Notes under the pieces: generated by a model | What the model saw: only the letters and a program-made list of their open reading frames with translations | Told to the model about the DNA's origin: nothing | Databases searched by the model: none | Position numbers and translations under genes: made by a program | DNA from: JADCCX01 sp031431475 | Lineage (GTDB): Bacteria; Pseudomonadota; Alphaproteobacteria; Rhizobiales; Beijerinckiaceae | NCBI GenBank assembly: GCA_031431475.1 | Contig: JANPDL010000036.1 | Location: forward strand, 124,001 to 188,000 | DNA: 64,000 bases | Reading direction: 5' to 3' | In this document: piece after piece, positions 16,660-25,236 of the stretch | How the letters are laid out: each line of letters opens with the position of its first letter | Numbering within the stretch: the first letter of the stretch is position 1

Positions 16660-17775
16660 ATGTCTGGTGTTTTGGCACAAAGTCCCGGGTCCGAGGCCGA
16701 CTACGAGGCTATCGAACTGGCTGTCATGGAAACGGACCGCGGGCGCTGGTTTCTGAACCAATATGCGAAGCGAAACCGCCACGCGGATACACAGGTTTTG
16801 CTGACAGCTCTGTCACGGATCGAGAGATCGGTGACGGTGCATCGCGAGCCGATGCAAATCGACCAATTCAGACTGAATGTGCTGGAAATGTCGAAGGCTA
16901 TTGCCCGCACGCATGCCGAGATCGCTGCAATCAAACCGGATGATACAACGGGTGGACGCTTTGTCGTGGCGTCGGGCGAGCTTGATTCGATTGTATCGGC
17001 TACTGAGCGTGCCACGTCGGATATTCTTGCTGCGGCCGAGCGCGTGCAGGAAGCCGCCTGGACCTTGCGCGAGGCGGAAGCGGATGTCGCGCTGTGCGAT
17101 ATGCTGGATGAACGTGCGACCGAGATCTACACGGCGTGTTCGTTCCAGGACCTCACGGCGCAGCGCATCCGCAAGGTCATCGAGGCGCTGGGCTTCCTCG
17201 AAAAGCGCGTGAACGCCATGGCCGATATCTGGCAATTCGGTGATGAAACGTCCGAGGGCGGCCAGGCTGAGCGGACAGTTAGTACCAGAGCGGCTTTCGA
17301 CCCCAGCATGAGCCAGGCCGATGTCGATTTCGCGCTGGTGGAAGACGGCATCGCCGAAGAAGATATCAGTGTGATTCATGCCGAGCTTGATAAGGCGAGT
17401 GCCGTAAGTCAGCCCGCACCAGCGATATTCACGCAGTCCGAAGGGTCCGATGATCCAGAAGTGACTGCCGCGCTGCCGATCTCGGAGGTGTCAGTTGCCT
17501 CTGCCTTTATCCTGCCTGCTGACGTGCCGATAAAGCCGATGGCCGCAAGCGACGATATCGATGAGATGCTGTTCTCTCAGCCCGAACTTGTTGCGGAAGT
17601 CCAGACGCTGAGTGCACCAGGCGAGCATCTGCAACTCGTTCACAGCCAGCCCGAGGTCGATCACGCCATCCGCAAGGTCAAGACCGGGGCGGAACTCTCT
17701 GCGGGTGAAGCGGCCAAAGCGCTGGATGCGCTCAAGAGCATGTCGGTCGAAGAGCGGACGCGTCTGTTTAGCTGA
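16660..17775 (+). CDS. CheZ-like chemotaxis phosphatase
   Basis: A 371-residue protein. Residues 1-200 are helical and contain ACSFQDLTAQRIRKVIEAL. The core DLTAQ puts Asp164 and Gln168 in the D-x-x-x-Q arrangement that CheZ uses to dephosphorylate CheY-P (Asp143 and Gln147 in E. coli). The rest, about residues 205-345, is acidic and low in complexity. A conserved-looking tail (about 330-371, ending SVEERTRLFS) may be the response-regulator binding helix. No cheA/cheY genes are near. Classical CheZ is uncommon in alphaproteobacteria, but diverged CheZ-like proteins exist there. The start at MSGVLAQ was preferred to an ATG 15 codons earlier. Confidence 0.72.
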   Translation: MSGVLAQSPGSEADYEAIELAVMETDRGRWFLNQYAKRNRHADTQVLLTALSRIERSVTVHREPMQIDQFRLNVLEMSKAIARTHAEIAAIKPDDTTGGRFVVASGELDSIVSATERATSDILAAAERVQEAAWTLREAEADVALCDMLDERATEIYTACSFQDLTAQRIRKVIEALGFLEKRVNAMADIWQFGDETSEGGQAERTVSTRAAFDPSMSQADVDFALVEDGIAEEDISVIHAELDKASAVSQPAPAIFTQSEGSDDPEVTAALPISEVSVASAFILPADVPIKPMAASDDIDEMLFSQPELVAEVQTLSAPGEHLQLVHSQPEVDHAIRKVKTGAELSAGEAAKALDALKSMSVEERTRLFS

Positions 17776-17893
17776 GAAAGTTGTCAGACAAATCGGTACT
17801 GACAGCGCGTTCAAGGGTTGCATGGCCGGGGCTGAGGGCTGATAATCGCACACATCGACTCCTTTGTGCCATCCTCCGCATTGCCTCCCGCCC

Positions 17894-18850
17894 ATGTTCG
17901 CTGGCATCAGCCTCAAGCTCATTTCGACGCTCGCCTTCACCTTCATGTCGGCTTGTGTAAAGCTGATCGGCTCGGCGCATCCGGGTGATCCGCTGTATTA
18001 TCCTGTGGGACAGACGGTGTTCTGCCGCTCGCTTTTTGCACTGATCCCGGTGTTCATCTGGCTGGGCTGGAAGGGGGATCTGCAGGCCGCTTTCAGGACT
18101 TCGAGCATCCGCAACCATGCGCGACGGGGCTTTTTTGGCTCCATCGGCATGTTTTCAGGCTTTACTGGGCTGTTGCTGCTTCCGCTCGCGGATGCCACGG
18201 CGATCAGTTTTGCAGCACCGCTGTTCACTGTTGTGCTGGCGGCCGTTATCCTGAAAGAGCGGGTGAGGGTTTACCGCTGGAGCGCTGTTGTCATCGGCTT
18301 TGTCGGCGTGTTGATCATGCTCACCCCATATTTCGGCGCTACTGTTCCTCTCGGTGACATGCGTGTCACCGGCGCGAGTTTCTCGATGCTCGGCGCGGTC
18401 TGTGCCGGTTTCGCCACGATTGAAACCCGCAAGCTGACGCAGAACGAAAGCACTGGTGCCATCGTGTCGTTCTTCATGATCCTCACGACGCTGATCGGGC
18501 TCTCCACCATTGTTCTGGGATGGGTCTATCCGTTGTTCATGTGGCATTTGCCGACTTTGCGCGACGCGACCCTGCTCGTCTTGATGGGTGTGATGGGCGG
18601 TATCGGCCAGATTACGCTGACGCAATGCTTCCGGTACGCTGATGCTTCGCTGCTTGCCCCGTTTGATTATGTTAGCATGGTCTGGGCTATCGCGGTCGGC
18701 TGGTTCCTGTTCGGAGAGCTTCCCGAGAACATCGTGATTGCAGGTGCCTGTGTCGTCATGGCCGCCGGGATATTCGTGATCTGGCGCGAGCGTCAGCTTG
18801 GCCTGGATCGCAGACGCCAGAAGGAAAGCGGACCGAGTCGGGCAATCTGA
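17894..18850 (+). CDS. EamA/DMT-superfamily membrane transporter
   Basis: A 318-residue protein with about ten hydrophobic segments and two EamA halves. It resembles the RhaT/EamA group of drug/metabolite transporters, with the FGSIGMFSGFTGLLLLPLADA segment typical of S-adenosylmethionine or riboflavin-type carriers, but the substrate is not determinable. The start is placed at MFAGISLK; ten codons lie upstream in frame. It is followed on the same strand by an XRE-cupin regulator after a 98-bp gap containing a tandem operator. Confidence 0.85.
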   Translation: MFAGISLKLISTLAFTFMSACVKLIGSAHPGDPLYYPVGQTVFCRSLFALIPVFIWLGWKGDLQAAFRTSSIRNHARRGFFGSIGMFSGFTGLLLLPLADATAISFAAPLFTVVLAAVILKERVRVYRWSAVVIGFVGVLIMLTPYFGATVPLGDMRVTGASFSMLGAVCAGFATIETRKLTQNESTGAIVSFFMILTTLIGLSTIVLGWVYPLFMWHLPTLRDATLLVLMGVMGGIGQITLTQCFRYADASLLAPFDYVSMVWAIAVGWFLFGELPENIVIAGACVVMAAGIFVIWRERQLGLDRRRQKESGPSRAI

Positions 18851-18903
18851 CAGGCCACGCGATCTGATTCTCTTGAACTCGGAAGTATTTTGCGCCACAT
18901 CTC

Positions 18904-18941
18904 GTTCTGAGTAATGAACGCTTTTGTTCTTAAAATGGAAC
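18904..18941 (+). promoter_or_regulatory. Tandem GTTC-N8-GAAC palindromes before the XRE-cupin gene
   Basis: Two copies of GTTC-N8-GAAC lie at 18904-18919 and 18926-18941, offset by exactly 22 bp (about two helical turns), and end seven bases before the regulator's ATG. This is the geometry expected for an autoregulatory operator bound by two dimers. The spacer sequences differ, which suggests the arms are what is conserved. Confidence 0.55.
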
Positions 18942-18948
18942 GTGGCCT

Positions 18949-19566
18949 ATGGGTATCGAAGGCAAAGAACGGGCAAAGACGATGGATGCCGGGGCGGTGG
19001 CCCTGTCCGGCCAGCTCGGCCGTACGATCCTGCGGCTGCGCAAGGCCTACAATATGTCGCTGTCGGAACTGGCCGACCAGTCCGGTGTCGCCAAATCGAT
19101 CATCAGCCAGATCGAACGCAACGAGACCAATCCCACGCTGGCAACGATATGGCGGCTGTCGCAGGCGCTGGATGTCTCGATCGACCGCTTTCTGGTGCAG
19201 AGCGACGAGGAGCCTTTCGTCGAGAAGTCCACACGCAACGACACGCCAGTGCTGACCTCCGACGACGGCAAGTGCCGCATCACCATCATCGGCTGGATCA
19301 AGACCGTGGAATGGCTGCAATGGTATGATTTCGAAGCCCAGCCCGGTGGCGTGCTGGAATCCGATGCGCACCAACGCGGCTCCATCGAGTGCCTGTCCGT
19401 GCTGTCGGGCGAACTGGAGGTCGAGGCGGGTGGGGTCATCGACACCGCGAAAGCCGGTGAGACCCTGCGTTACCGCTGCGACCGGCCGCATGTCATCCGC
19501 AACAAGGGGAACGATGCGGCGCGGGCGACGATGGTGTGTATATTGAAGGCGGCTGTGATGGAGTGA
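18949..19566 (+). CDS. XRE-family transcriptional regulator with C-terminal cupin domain
   Basis: A 205-residue protein. Residues about 25-80 form an XRE/Cro helix-turn-helix (SLSELADQSGVAKSIISQIE, then NPTLATIWRLSQALDVSI). Residues about 115-195 form a small cupin barrel (RGSIECLSVLSGELEVE) that likely binds an effector. The PuuR/SutR type of architecture is used to control amine, sulfur or amino-acid metabolism. It probably binds the paired GTTC-N8-GAAC sites directly upstream of its own start. Target genes may include the upstream transporter or the downstream molybdenum hydroxylase; neither is proven. Confidence 0.9.
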   Translation: MGIEGKERAKTMDAGAVALSGQLGRTILRLRKAYNMSLSELADQSGVAKSIISQIERNETNPTLATIWRLSQALDVSIDRFLVQSDEEPFVEKSTRNDTPVLTSDDGKCRITIIGWIKTVEWLQWYDFEAQPGGVLESDAHQRGSIECLSVLSGELEVEAGGVIDTAKAGETLRYRCDRPHVIRNKGNDAARATMVCILKAAVME

Positions 19567-19651
19567 GTGAATTTGGGATCGTGGACAATCTGCCCCCTTC
19601 CCACCCGTCATTCCCGTGCTAGTCTCTCCCATCCCCATCGAGGCATTCCCC

Positions 19652-21976
19652 ATGACGATTCATCCCGGCAATCTGAAGAAATTTGGCATCGGCCAGCCCA
19701 TCCGCCGGGTGGAAGACCGGAAATTCATCACCGGCATGGGCCAGTACACCGATGATATTTCACCCGTGAAAGCTGTTCATGCGTTCGTGCTACGCTCGCC
19801 GCAGGCCCATGCGACCTTCACGATCACGGATATTGCGGCGGCGAAAGCCGCCAAGGGCGTGCTGGGGGTTTTCACCTCCGTGGATATCAAGGACATGGAG
19901 GGCGTTGCCTGCCAGGCGCCTATGCAGAAGGCCGACGGCAAGACCATGGAAGCACCGGAATGGCCGCTTCTGTGCAAAGGGAAAGTCATGCATGTGGGTG
20001 ACGCGGTTGCCTTTGTCGTGGCGGATACGCTGGCGCAGGCGCGCGACGCGGCTGAGCTGATTGCGGTCGATTACAAGGCAATGCCTGTGGTGACCACGAT
20101 ATCGGACGCCATCGCGCCAAAGGCCGTGACGGTGTGGGGCGATGTGGCACCGGGCAATGTGGCCTATGACCAGACCATCGGCAACAAGGACAAGGCGGAT
20201 GCGGCCTTTGCCAAGGCAGCTCACGTGGTCAAGCTGACGGTCGTGAACAACCGGCTCGTGACCAACTATATGGAGACGCGCTCCGCCATCGGTGAATACG
20301 ATGCGAAGTCAAAACGCTACACGCTGACCCTTGGATCGCAGGGTGTGCATGGTATTCAGGGTTCTGTCGGCAAGATCATGGGGGTGGGGCCGGACAAGCT
20401 TCGCGTCATCACGCCGGATGTCGGCGGTGGCTTTGGCACCAAGAGCTTCAATTACCGGGAATATCCGCTGGTGCTCTTCGCTGCGAAGGTGCTGGGCCGT
20501 CCGGTGAGGTGGAATCAGGAGCGCACCGAGCATTTCCTGTCATGCGCTCAAGGGCGCGACAATCTCACGACGGCGGAAATGGCGCTGGATGCGCGCGGCA
20601 GGTTTCTGGCCATGCGCGTGCATATCCTGGGCAATCTCGGCGCTTACGCGTCGCAGTATGGTCCCTATATCCCGTGGTTGGGCGCGACGATGGCGACCGG
20701 GCCCTATGACATCAAACAGATGTTTGTGCGCTGTCAGGGCATCTACACCCACACGGTTCCTGTGGATGCCTATCGCGGCGCTGGGCGCCCCGAGGCGGCC
20801 TATGTGCTGGAACGGCTGGTGGATGCCTGCGCTCGCCAGACCGGCATCAAGCCGGAGGTAATCCGCGCGCGCAATTTCGTGAAACCATCGTCGATGCCCT
20901 ACAAGACCCAGACCAAGCGCACCTATGATGTCGGCGAGTTCGAGGGCCATATGAGTGCTGCGCTGGAAAAGGCCGACCAGAAGGGTTTTGCGACACGCCT
21001 CAAGGCGTCGAAAAAGGCGGGCAAGCTGCGCGGCTTCGGCTTTGCCAGCTATATCGAATGCACGGCCTGGGGTTCCGGCGAGGATGTCGAGGTGTCGCTG
21101 GGCAAGGACGGCACCGTGACGCTGCTGATCGGCACGCAATCCAACGGGCAGGGCCATATGACGGCCTATGCTCAGGCCGTGAGCCAGGCGCTGGATATTC
21201 CGCCTGAATCGATCACCGTCATTCAGGGCGATACGGACCGGGTGAAAACCGGCCACGGCACGGGTGGATCGCGCTCGATCCCGGTGGGCGCTGTCTCGGC
21301 CTATCGCGCTTCGGAGGGACTCGCTGACAAGCTGAAGGAACTGGCGTCGGAGAAGCTGGAAGCGGCAGTGGCCGATCTGGTGCTTGGCGGCGGCAACGTG
21401 ACGGTGGCTGGCACCGACAAGAGCCTGAGCTTCACCCAGATCGCGGCGCTGCCCGGTGCTACACCCGACATGCTGGCGGCCACCAACGAGTTCGTACCGC
21501 CGGATGCGACCTATCCCAACGGCACGCATGTGGCCGAGCTGGAGATTGATCCGGCGACCGGTGTCACTTCGATCCTCAATTACACGATTGTCGATGACTT
21601 CGGCCTCACCGTGAATCCCCTCTTGCTGGCCGGGCAGGTGCATGGCGGTGTGGTGCAGGGCATTGGTCAGGCGCTCATGGAGCGCACGGTCTATGACAAG
21701 GACGGGCAGTTGCTGACCGCGTCCTTCATGGATTACGCCATGCCGCGCGCCGATGATGCGCCGTCGATCTCCTTCACCACACGCAATGTGCCGTCGACCA
21801 CCAATCCGCTGGGGATCAAGGGCGCGGGAGAGGCCGGTTCCATCGGTTCATGCCCGGCCGTGATGAACGCGCTGGTGGATGCGCTGCACCGGGGACATGG
21901 CATCAGCCATATCGACATGCCGGCCACGCCGGAGCGGGTGTGGCAAGCCATTGCGGCGGCGCAAACGAAATCGTGA
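19652..21976 (+). CDS. Molybdopterin-binding hydroxylase large subunit, CoxL form-II type
   Basis: A 774-residue member of the xanthine dehydrogenase/CO dehydrogenase large-subunit family. It opens with GQPIRRVEDRKFITGMGQYT, has GGGFGTK in the first molybdopterin domain and carries AYRGAGR at residues 373-379, the active-site loop of CoxL form II (form I CO dehydrogenases have AYRCSFR). The conserved catalytic Glu is at 727 in GAGEAGS. It should hydroxylate an organic substrate using water, with a Mo-cofactor dinucleotide; the substrate is unknown. No genes for the usual FAD-binding medium and 2Fe-2S small subunits are adjacent. Two c-type cytochromes follow instead. The start at MTIHPGNL is preferred over an ATG or GTG 12 codons upstream. 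Confidence 0.88.
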   Translation: MTIHPGNLKKFGIGQPIRRVEDRKFITGMGQYTDDISPVKAVHAFVLRSPQAHATFTITDIAAAKAAKGVLGVFTSVDIKDMEGVACQAPMQKADGKTMEAPEWPLLCKGKVMHVGDAVAFVVADTLAQARDAAELIAVDYKAMPVVTTISDAIAPKAVTVWGDVAPGNVAYDQTIGNKDKADAAFAKAAHVVKLTVVNNRLVTNYMETRSAIGEYDAKSKRYTLTLGSQGVHGIQGSVGKIMGVGPDKLRVITPDVGGGFGTKSFNYREYPLVLFAAKVLGRPVRWNQERTEHFLSCAQGRDNLTTAEMALDARGRFLAMRVHILGNLGAYASQYGPYIPWLGATMATGPYDIKQMFVRCQGIYTHTVPVDAYRGAGRPEAAYVLERLVDACARQTGIKPEVIRARNFVKPSSMPYKTQTKRTYDVGEFEGHMSAALEKADQKGFATRLKASKKAGKLRGFGFASYIECTAWGSGEDVEVSLGKDGTVTLLIGTQSNGQGHMTAYAQAVSQALDIPPESITVIQGDTDRVKTGHGTGGSRSIPVGAVSAYRASEGLADKLKELASEKLEAAVADLVLGGGNVTVAGTDKSLSFTQIAALPGATPDMLAATNEFVPPDATYPNGTHVAELEIDPATGVTSILNYTIVDDFGLTVNPLLLAGQVHGGVVQGIGQALMERTVYDKDGQLLTASFMDYAMPRADDAPSISFTTRNVPSTTNPLGIKGAGEAGSIGSCPAVMNALVDALHRGHGISHIDMPATPERVWQAIAAAQTKS

Positions 21977-22061
21977 ATTTTGGCAAGACGAAAGGGCATT
22001 GCCGCCAAGGGCTGGAATTGCCATCCTGCCGGTTGACGTGAACATCGTCTGGAGGACAAGA

Positions 22062-22544
22062 ATGAAGCTCTTTAAAGCTATGGCCGTTGTCGGATTGACC
22101 GTTGTCGGTGCCACTGCGGTGTATGCGCAGAATGCCGATGCCATCAAGCAGCGCCGTGAGATTATGCGCACCATTGCGAAGGCCGGTGGAGAGCCTTTCA
22201 AGATGACAAAGGGGGAAGCCCCGTTCGATCTTGCTGCGGTTCAGGCTGTTCTCAAGGCCGTCGAGGACAATGCTCCGAAGTACAAGACTATGTTCCCGGA
22301 TGATTCCAAGACCGGTTCAACCGAAGCGACCGCCAAAGTCTGGGAGGCTCGCGCCGAGTTCAATGGCGTTATCGACAAATGGGTGGCCGACGTGAAGGCG
22401 GCTTCCGTTGCTATCAAGGACGAAGCGTCCTTCAAGGTAGAATATCCCAAAGTGGCGGCCAACTGCGGCGGATGCCACGGCAACAGAGGCGGCTTTGCTC
22501 CGGGCCTCGGCGATTCGTTCAAGCGCATGCAGACACCGCTGTAA
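22062..22544 (+). CDS. Cytochrome c' / c-556 family protein
   Basis: A 160-residue exported cytochrome. A cleavable signal peptide of about 22 residues ends at VYAQ, a four-helix-bundle-like body follows, and the haem-binding CGGCH (Cys135, Cys138, His139) lies near the C-terminus, the arrangement of the cytochrome c'/c-556 family. A good ribosome-binding site (GGAGG at 22051-22055) precedes the ATG. It starts 85 bp after the molybdenum hydroxylase gene and is separated from the next cytochrome gene by a strong hairpin. It probably carries electrons in the periplasm; the donor is unknown. Confidence 0.9.
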   Translation: MKLFKAMAVVGLTVVGATAVYAQNADAIKQRREIMRTIAKAGGEPFKMTKGEAPFDLAAVQAVLKAVEDNAPKYKTMFPDDSKTGSTEATAKVWEARAEFNGVIDKWVADVKAASVAIKDEASFKVEYPKVAANCGGCHGNRGGFAPGLGDSFKRMQTPL

Positions 22545-22574
22545 TAATTTCCGCGCAGCGAAAACCTGATCCTT

Positions 22575-22604
22575 CAGAGCGCGCGTTGCAAGACGCGCGC
22601 TCTG
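22575..22604 (+). terminator. Perfect 12-bp hairpin between the two cytochrome genes
   Basis: CAGAGCGCGCGT and ACGCGCGCTCTG flank a six-base loop and are followed by a weak T-tract (TGCTTTTGTGG). It may terminate or attenuate the transcript of the first cytochrome gene before the second, or stabilise the upstream mRNA end. Confidence 0.6.
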
Positions 22605-22644
22605 TGCTTTTGTGGTGTCCACTCAGGCACCTTCGGAGTCCAAA

Positions 22645-23574
22645 ATGAAGCTGGCGACCTTTCTGAAATTGGCAACTGCAGGTGTTGTCGCAGGTCTGGC
22701 CGGCTTTTATGTGCTGACCATCCCGAGAGTGATTCCAACCTCGGCGATTGCAGCCAGAACATCCGATCTGAAGAACGGCGAGACACTGTTCAACATCGGA
22801 GGATGCGCGTCCTGCCACGCGAAGGATTACAAGAAAGAACCGCTGACACTCGGTGGCGGACATGAGCTCAAGACAGCTTTCGGCACATTCGTGGTGCCCA
22901 ACATCTCGTCCGATGCCAATGCCGGGATCGGCGCATGGAGCGAGGCAGAGTTCTTGACGGCCATGATCAGGGGTGTCGGTCGCAATGGGGAGCATCTCTA
23001 TCCGGCGTTTCCCTACACGTCCTATCAGCGGATGCCGATCAATGATGTCAGCGATCTCTTCGGGTATCTGAAGACATTGCCTGCTGTACCGACGTCAGCC
23101 GGGCCGCACAAAGTGGTTTTTCCTTTCAACATCCGCCGCACACTCGGGATCTGGAAGCTGCTGTTCCTTGATGGCAAAGCCTTTGGACCGGATACGGCCA
23201 AAAGCGCCGTGTTCAATCGGGGTGCCTATCTTGTCGAGGGACCGGGCCATTGTGCCGAATGCCATTCAAAGCGCAATCTTCTGGGCGGCATCACGGCAGA
23301 TGGCCGGATGGCCGGTGGCCCGAATCCGGAAGGGAAAGGGTTCATTCCCAACATCAGCCAGCACCCGAAGGACGGGCTGGGTGACTGGAGTGTCAAGGAT
23401 TTCGAGTATCTGCTGAAGTCAGGTGGCATTCCTGCCGGCGGTAACGTTTCTGACGAAATGGAGGACGTGGTCGGGAACACAAGCAAGCTCAGTGACGATG
23501 ACCGGCGCGCCATGGCCGAATATCTGAAATCGCTGCCGCCAAAAGAAGGCCGTCGTCCGCCGAAGTCTCCGTAA
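22645..23574 (+). CDS. Membrane-anchored dihaem cytochrome c
   Basis: A 309-residue protein with an N-terminal hydrophobic anchor or signal (about 5-25) and two haem-binding sites, CASCH (54-58) and CAECH (203-207). Each sits in a class-I cytochrome c domain with a VPNIS- or IPNIS-type stretch behind it. The family resembles the cytochrome subunits of membrane dehydrogenases (fructose/alcohol dehydrogenase type). It may pass electrons from a periplasmic dehydrogenase or from the neighbouring c-556. The start at MKLATF has GGAG upstream; an in-frame GTG 11 codons earlier is less likely. Confidence 0.9.
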   Translation: MKLATFLKLATAGVVAGLAGFYVLTIPRVIPTSAIAARTSDLKNGETLFNIGGCASCHAKDYKKEPLTLGGGHELKTAFGTFVVPNISSDANAGIGAWSEAEFLTAMIRGVGRNGEHLYPAFPYTSYQRMPINDVSDLFGYLKTLPAVPTSAGPHKVVFPFNIRRTLGIWKLLFLDGKAFGPDTAKSAVFNRGAYLVEGPGHCAECHSKRNLLGGITADGRMAGGPNPEGKGFIPNISQHPKDGLGDWSVKDFEYLLKSGGIPAGGNVSDEMEDVVGNTSKLSDDDRRAMAEYLKSLPPKEGRRPPKSP

Positions 23575-23580
23575 GGAATT

Positions 23581-23895
23581 TCAGCCTTCTACCGGCTCGC
23601 CCATGCCAGCCCATTCCTTGAAACCGCCACGGTAGTGCTCGGTGAGGGACAGTCCGGCGCTCTGGGCAATCGCAAGGGCCTGCATCGACCTCACGCCAGC
23701 AGCGCAGGAAAACACGATCCGCTTGCCATTGTTCGCAGGGATGCGCGCCGGGTCAAACTGCGACAGCGGCAGCAGGACCGCACCGGGAATGCGCCCCATG
23801 GCATATTCATGCGGTTCGCGCACATCGATGATCAGAATCGATTGATCAGCAAGCCCGGCTTTCACCGTCTCGAGGTCAAGATGATCCACTGTCAT
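23581..23895 (-). CDS. Single-domain rhodanese-like protein
   Basis: A 104-residue protein comprising one rhodanese domain. IIDVREPHEYAMGRIPGA is the family signature, and the active-site cysteine is in IVFSCAAGVRS, so sulfurtransferase activity is possible. The start is MTVDHLDLE, four codons inside the longest frame, because AGGA lies at suitable distance. It converges with the dihaem cytochrome gene, with only six bases between the stops. Confidence 0.9.
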   Translation of the reverse strand: MTVDHLDLETVKAGLADQSILIIDVREPHEYAMGRIPGAVLLPLSQFDPARIPANNGKRIVFSCAAGVRSMQALAIAQSAGLSLTEHYRGGFKEWAGMGEPVEG

Positions 23896-23982
23896 GCTGC
23901 ATTCCATCCTGCGGGTCTGTTCGCTGATCAGACGCGAGGCATAGCGTGGCAGGTGGCAAGAGCCAACGAATTCTTGCCGCGA

Positions 23983-24420
23983 TTACCTTGCGGGCTCGGT
24001 CTCGCTCATCAGGTAGTAACGTCGGCGCAAGGCAGAAAGCGCGTTGTCGATCTGGCTTCGCTGCCCTTCAAGATGCTCGATCTGATCCAGGATCTTGTCC
24101 AGTGTCAGCCGCAACTCATTGGTGGATCGTGACGAACCAAGCATGTCAGCGATTTCCGTCAGAGTGAAGCCAAGCTTGCGCCCCTCATCGATGACCTGAA
24201 AGCGGTGTTGTTGGTTGGTGTCGTAATAGCGGTTGCTGCCTTCGCGATGCGGCATCAGCAGTCCTCTCGCCTCGTAGAAACGGAGTGTCCGCAGGGTTGT
24301 GTCAAAGAGGCGTGCCATTTCGCCAATGGCCATGAAAGTAGGGTTGAGGCTGTCAGTGCTCAATGCACTATCTGAAGTTGTATTCGCAGGCTCATTGTAA
24401 TGGCGAAGGGCGCTGGACAT
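23983..24420 (-). CDS. MerR-family transcriptional regulator
   Basis: A 145-residue protein from the chosen ATG (24420). A 29-residue tail precedes the winged helix: MAIGEMARLFDTTLRTLRFYE, then ARGLLMP and RYYD. A C-terminal coiled coil (about 90-130) mediates dimerisation. No cysteines suitable for metal sensing are present, so an organic effector is more likely. The frame extends upstream to 24522 without a good start. Two perfect palindromes lie at 24503-24533, 80-115 bp upstream, and may be its operator. The gene shares strand with the riboflavin genes but is separated from them by an AT-rich 177-bp gap. Confidence 0.88.
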   Translation of the reverse strand: MSSALRHYNEPANTTSDSALSTDSLNPTFMAIGEMARLFDTTLRTLRFYEARGLLMPHREGSNRYYDTNQQHRFQVIDEGRKLGFTLTEIADMLGSSRSTNELRLTLDKILDQIEHLEGQRSQIDNALSALRRRYYLMSETEPAR

Positions 24421-24502
24421 GGCGAAGCTCGACAATCCTTTTGGTTGAAACCTTGCCGCAGCGGAAATCCGGATCGTCCAGAATGACTGGTTGCAACTCG
24501 GT

Positions 24503-24533
24503 TTGCCGCTACGGCAATACAACCATTGGTTGT
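24503..24533. promoter_or_regulatory. Two adjacent perfect palindromes upstream of the MerR gene
   Basis: TTGCCG-CTA-CGGCAA (24503-24517) is followed after one base by ACAACCA-T-TGGTTGT (24519-24533). Both are perfect dyads. They lie between ribE and the merR-type gene, in the likely promoter of the latter, and suit a MerR or TetR-like operator. A combined RNA structure is an alternative. Confidence 0.5.
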
Positions 24534-24597
24534 TTTTCTCGTGACTGTCTAGGAAAATGTTATTATCGATAGTAAAATAATCAGCACCACCCCGCTG

Positions 24598-25236
24598 TCA
24601 ATCAGACAGCGCAGCCGCCTCTGCAAGACGTGCGGCGTAGCGGGCCATCAGATCTACCTCCATGTGCAGACTGTCGCCTGTCATCCTGCCACCGAAAGTT
24701 GTCACACCGAGCGTGTGCGGGATCAGCAGGACGGAAAACGTGGATCCGGAAACGTTGTTGACGGTCAGCGAGACGCCATCGAGGCAAATTGACCCCTTCT
24801 CTGCGATGAACCGTGTCAACGAAGGCGGGGCTTCAATCGTAAATCGTGCCGTCGGACCCCAGAGACTGTTCTCGACAGACACGGTGTCACGGCTGGCGAT
24901 GGTCGCTATGCCATCGACATGGCCTGTGACCAGATGGCCACCAAGCTCGTCTCCCACCCGGAGCGAGCGTTCGAGATTGAGCCTTGTTCCAGCAATCCAG
25001 CTACCCGCAAGGGTACGTTCAAGCGTTTCCGCCGCAGCTTCCACGGTGAATCTGGAGCGGTTTCCAATGGCTTCGATCGCCACTGCCGTCAGGCAAATGC
25101 CGGAACAGGCAATGGATGCTCCCAGTGCAATACTGTCAGAATTATAAGAACAATCAATGATATAGCGCCTGAGCGATTTGGAATCACCTTCGGCAGCCAC
25201 GATCTCGCCCACATCGCTGACAAGTCCGGTGAACAT
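24598..25236 (-). CDS. ribE: Riboflavin synthase alpha chain
   Basis: A 212-residue protein of normal length made of two lumazine-binding repeats: MFTGLVSDVGEI at the start and GHVDGIATI leading into the second barrel. It converts two molecules of 6,7-dimethyl-8-ribityllumazine to riboflavin and one pyrimidine. Its ATG overlaps the stop of ribD by one base (TGATG arrangement), so it is translationally coupled in the minus-strand order ribB-ribD-ribE. The lumazine synthase gene ribH, often next in this order, is not in the window. Confidence 0.94.
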   Translation of the reverse strand: MFTGLVSDVGEIVAAEGDSKSLRRYIIDCSYNSDSIALGASIACSGICLTAVAIEAIGNRSRFTVEAAAETLERTLAGSWIAGTRLNLERSLRVGDELGGHLVTGHVDGIATIASRDTVSVENSLWGPTARFTIEAPPSLTRFIAEKGSICLDGVSLTVNNVSGSTFSVLLIPHTLGVTTFGGRMTGDSLHMEVDLMARYAARLAEAAALSD

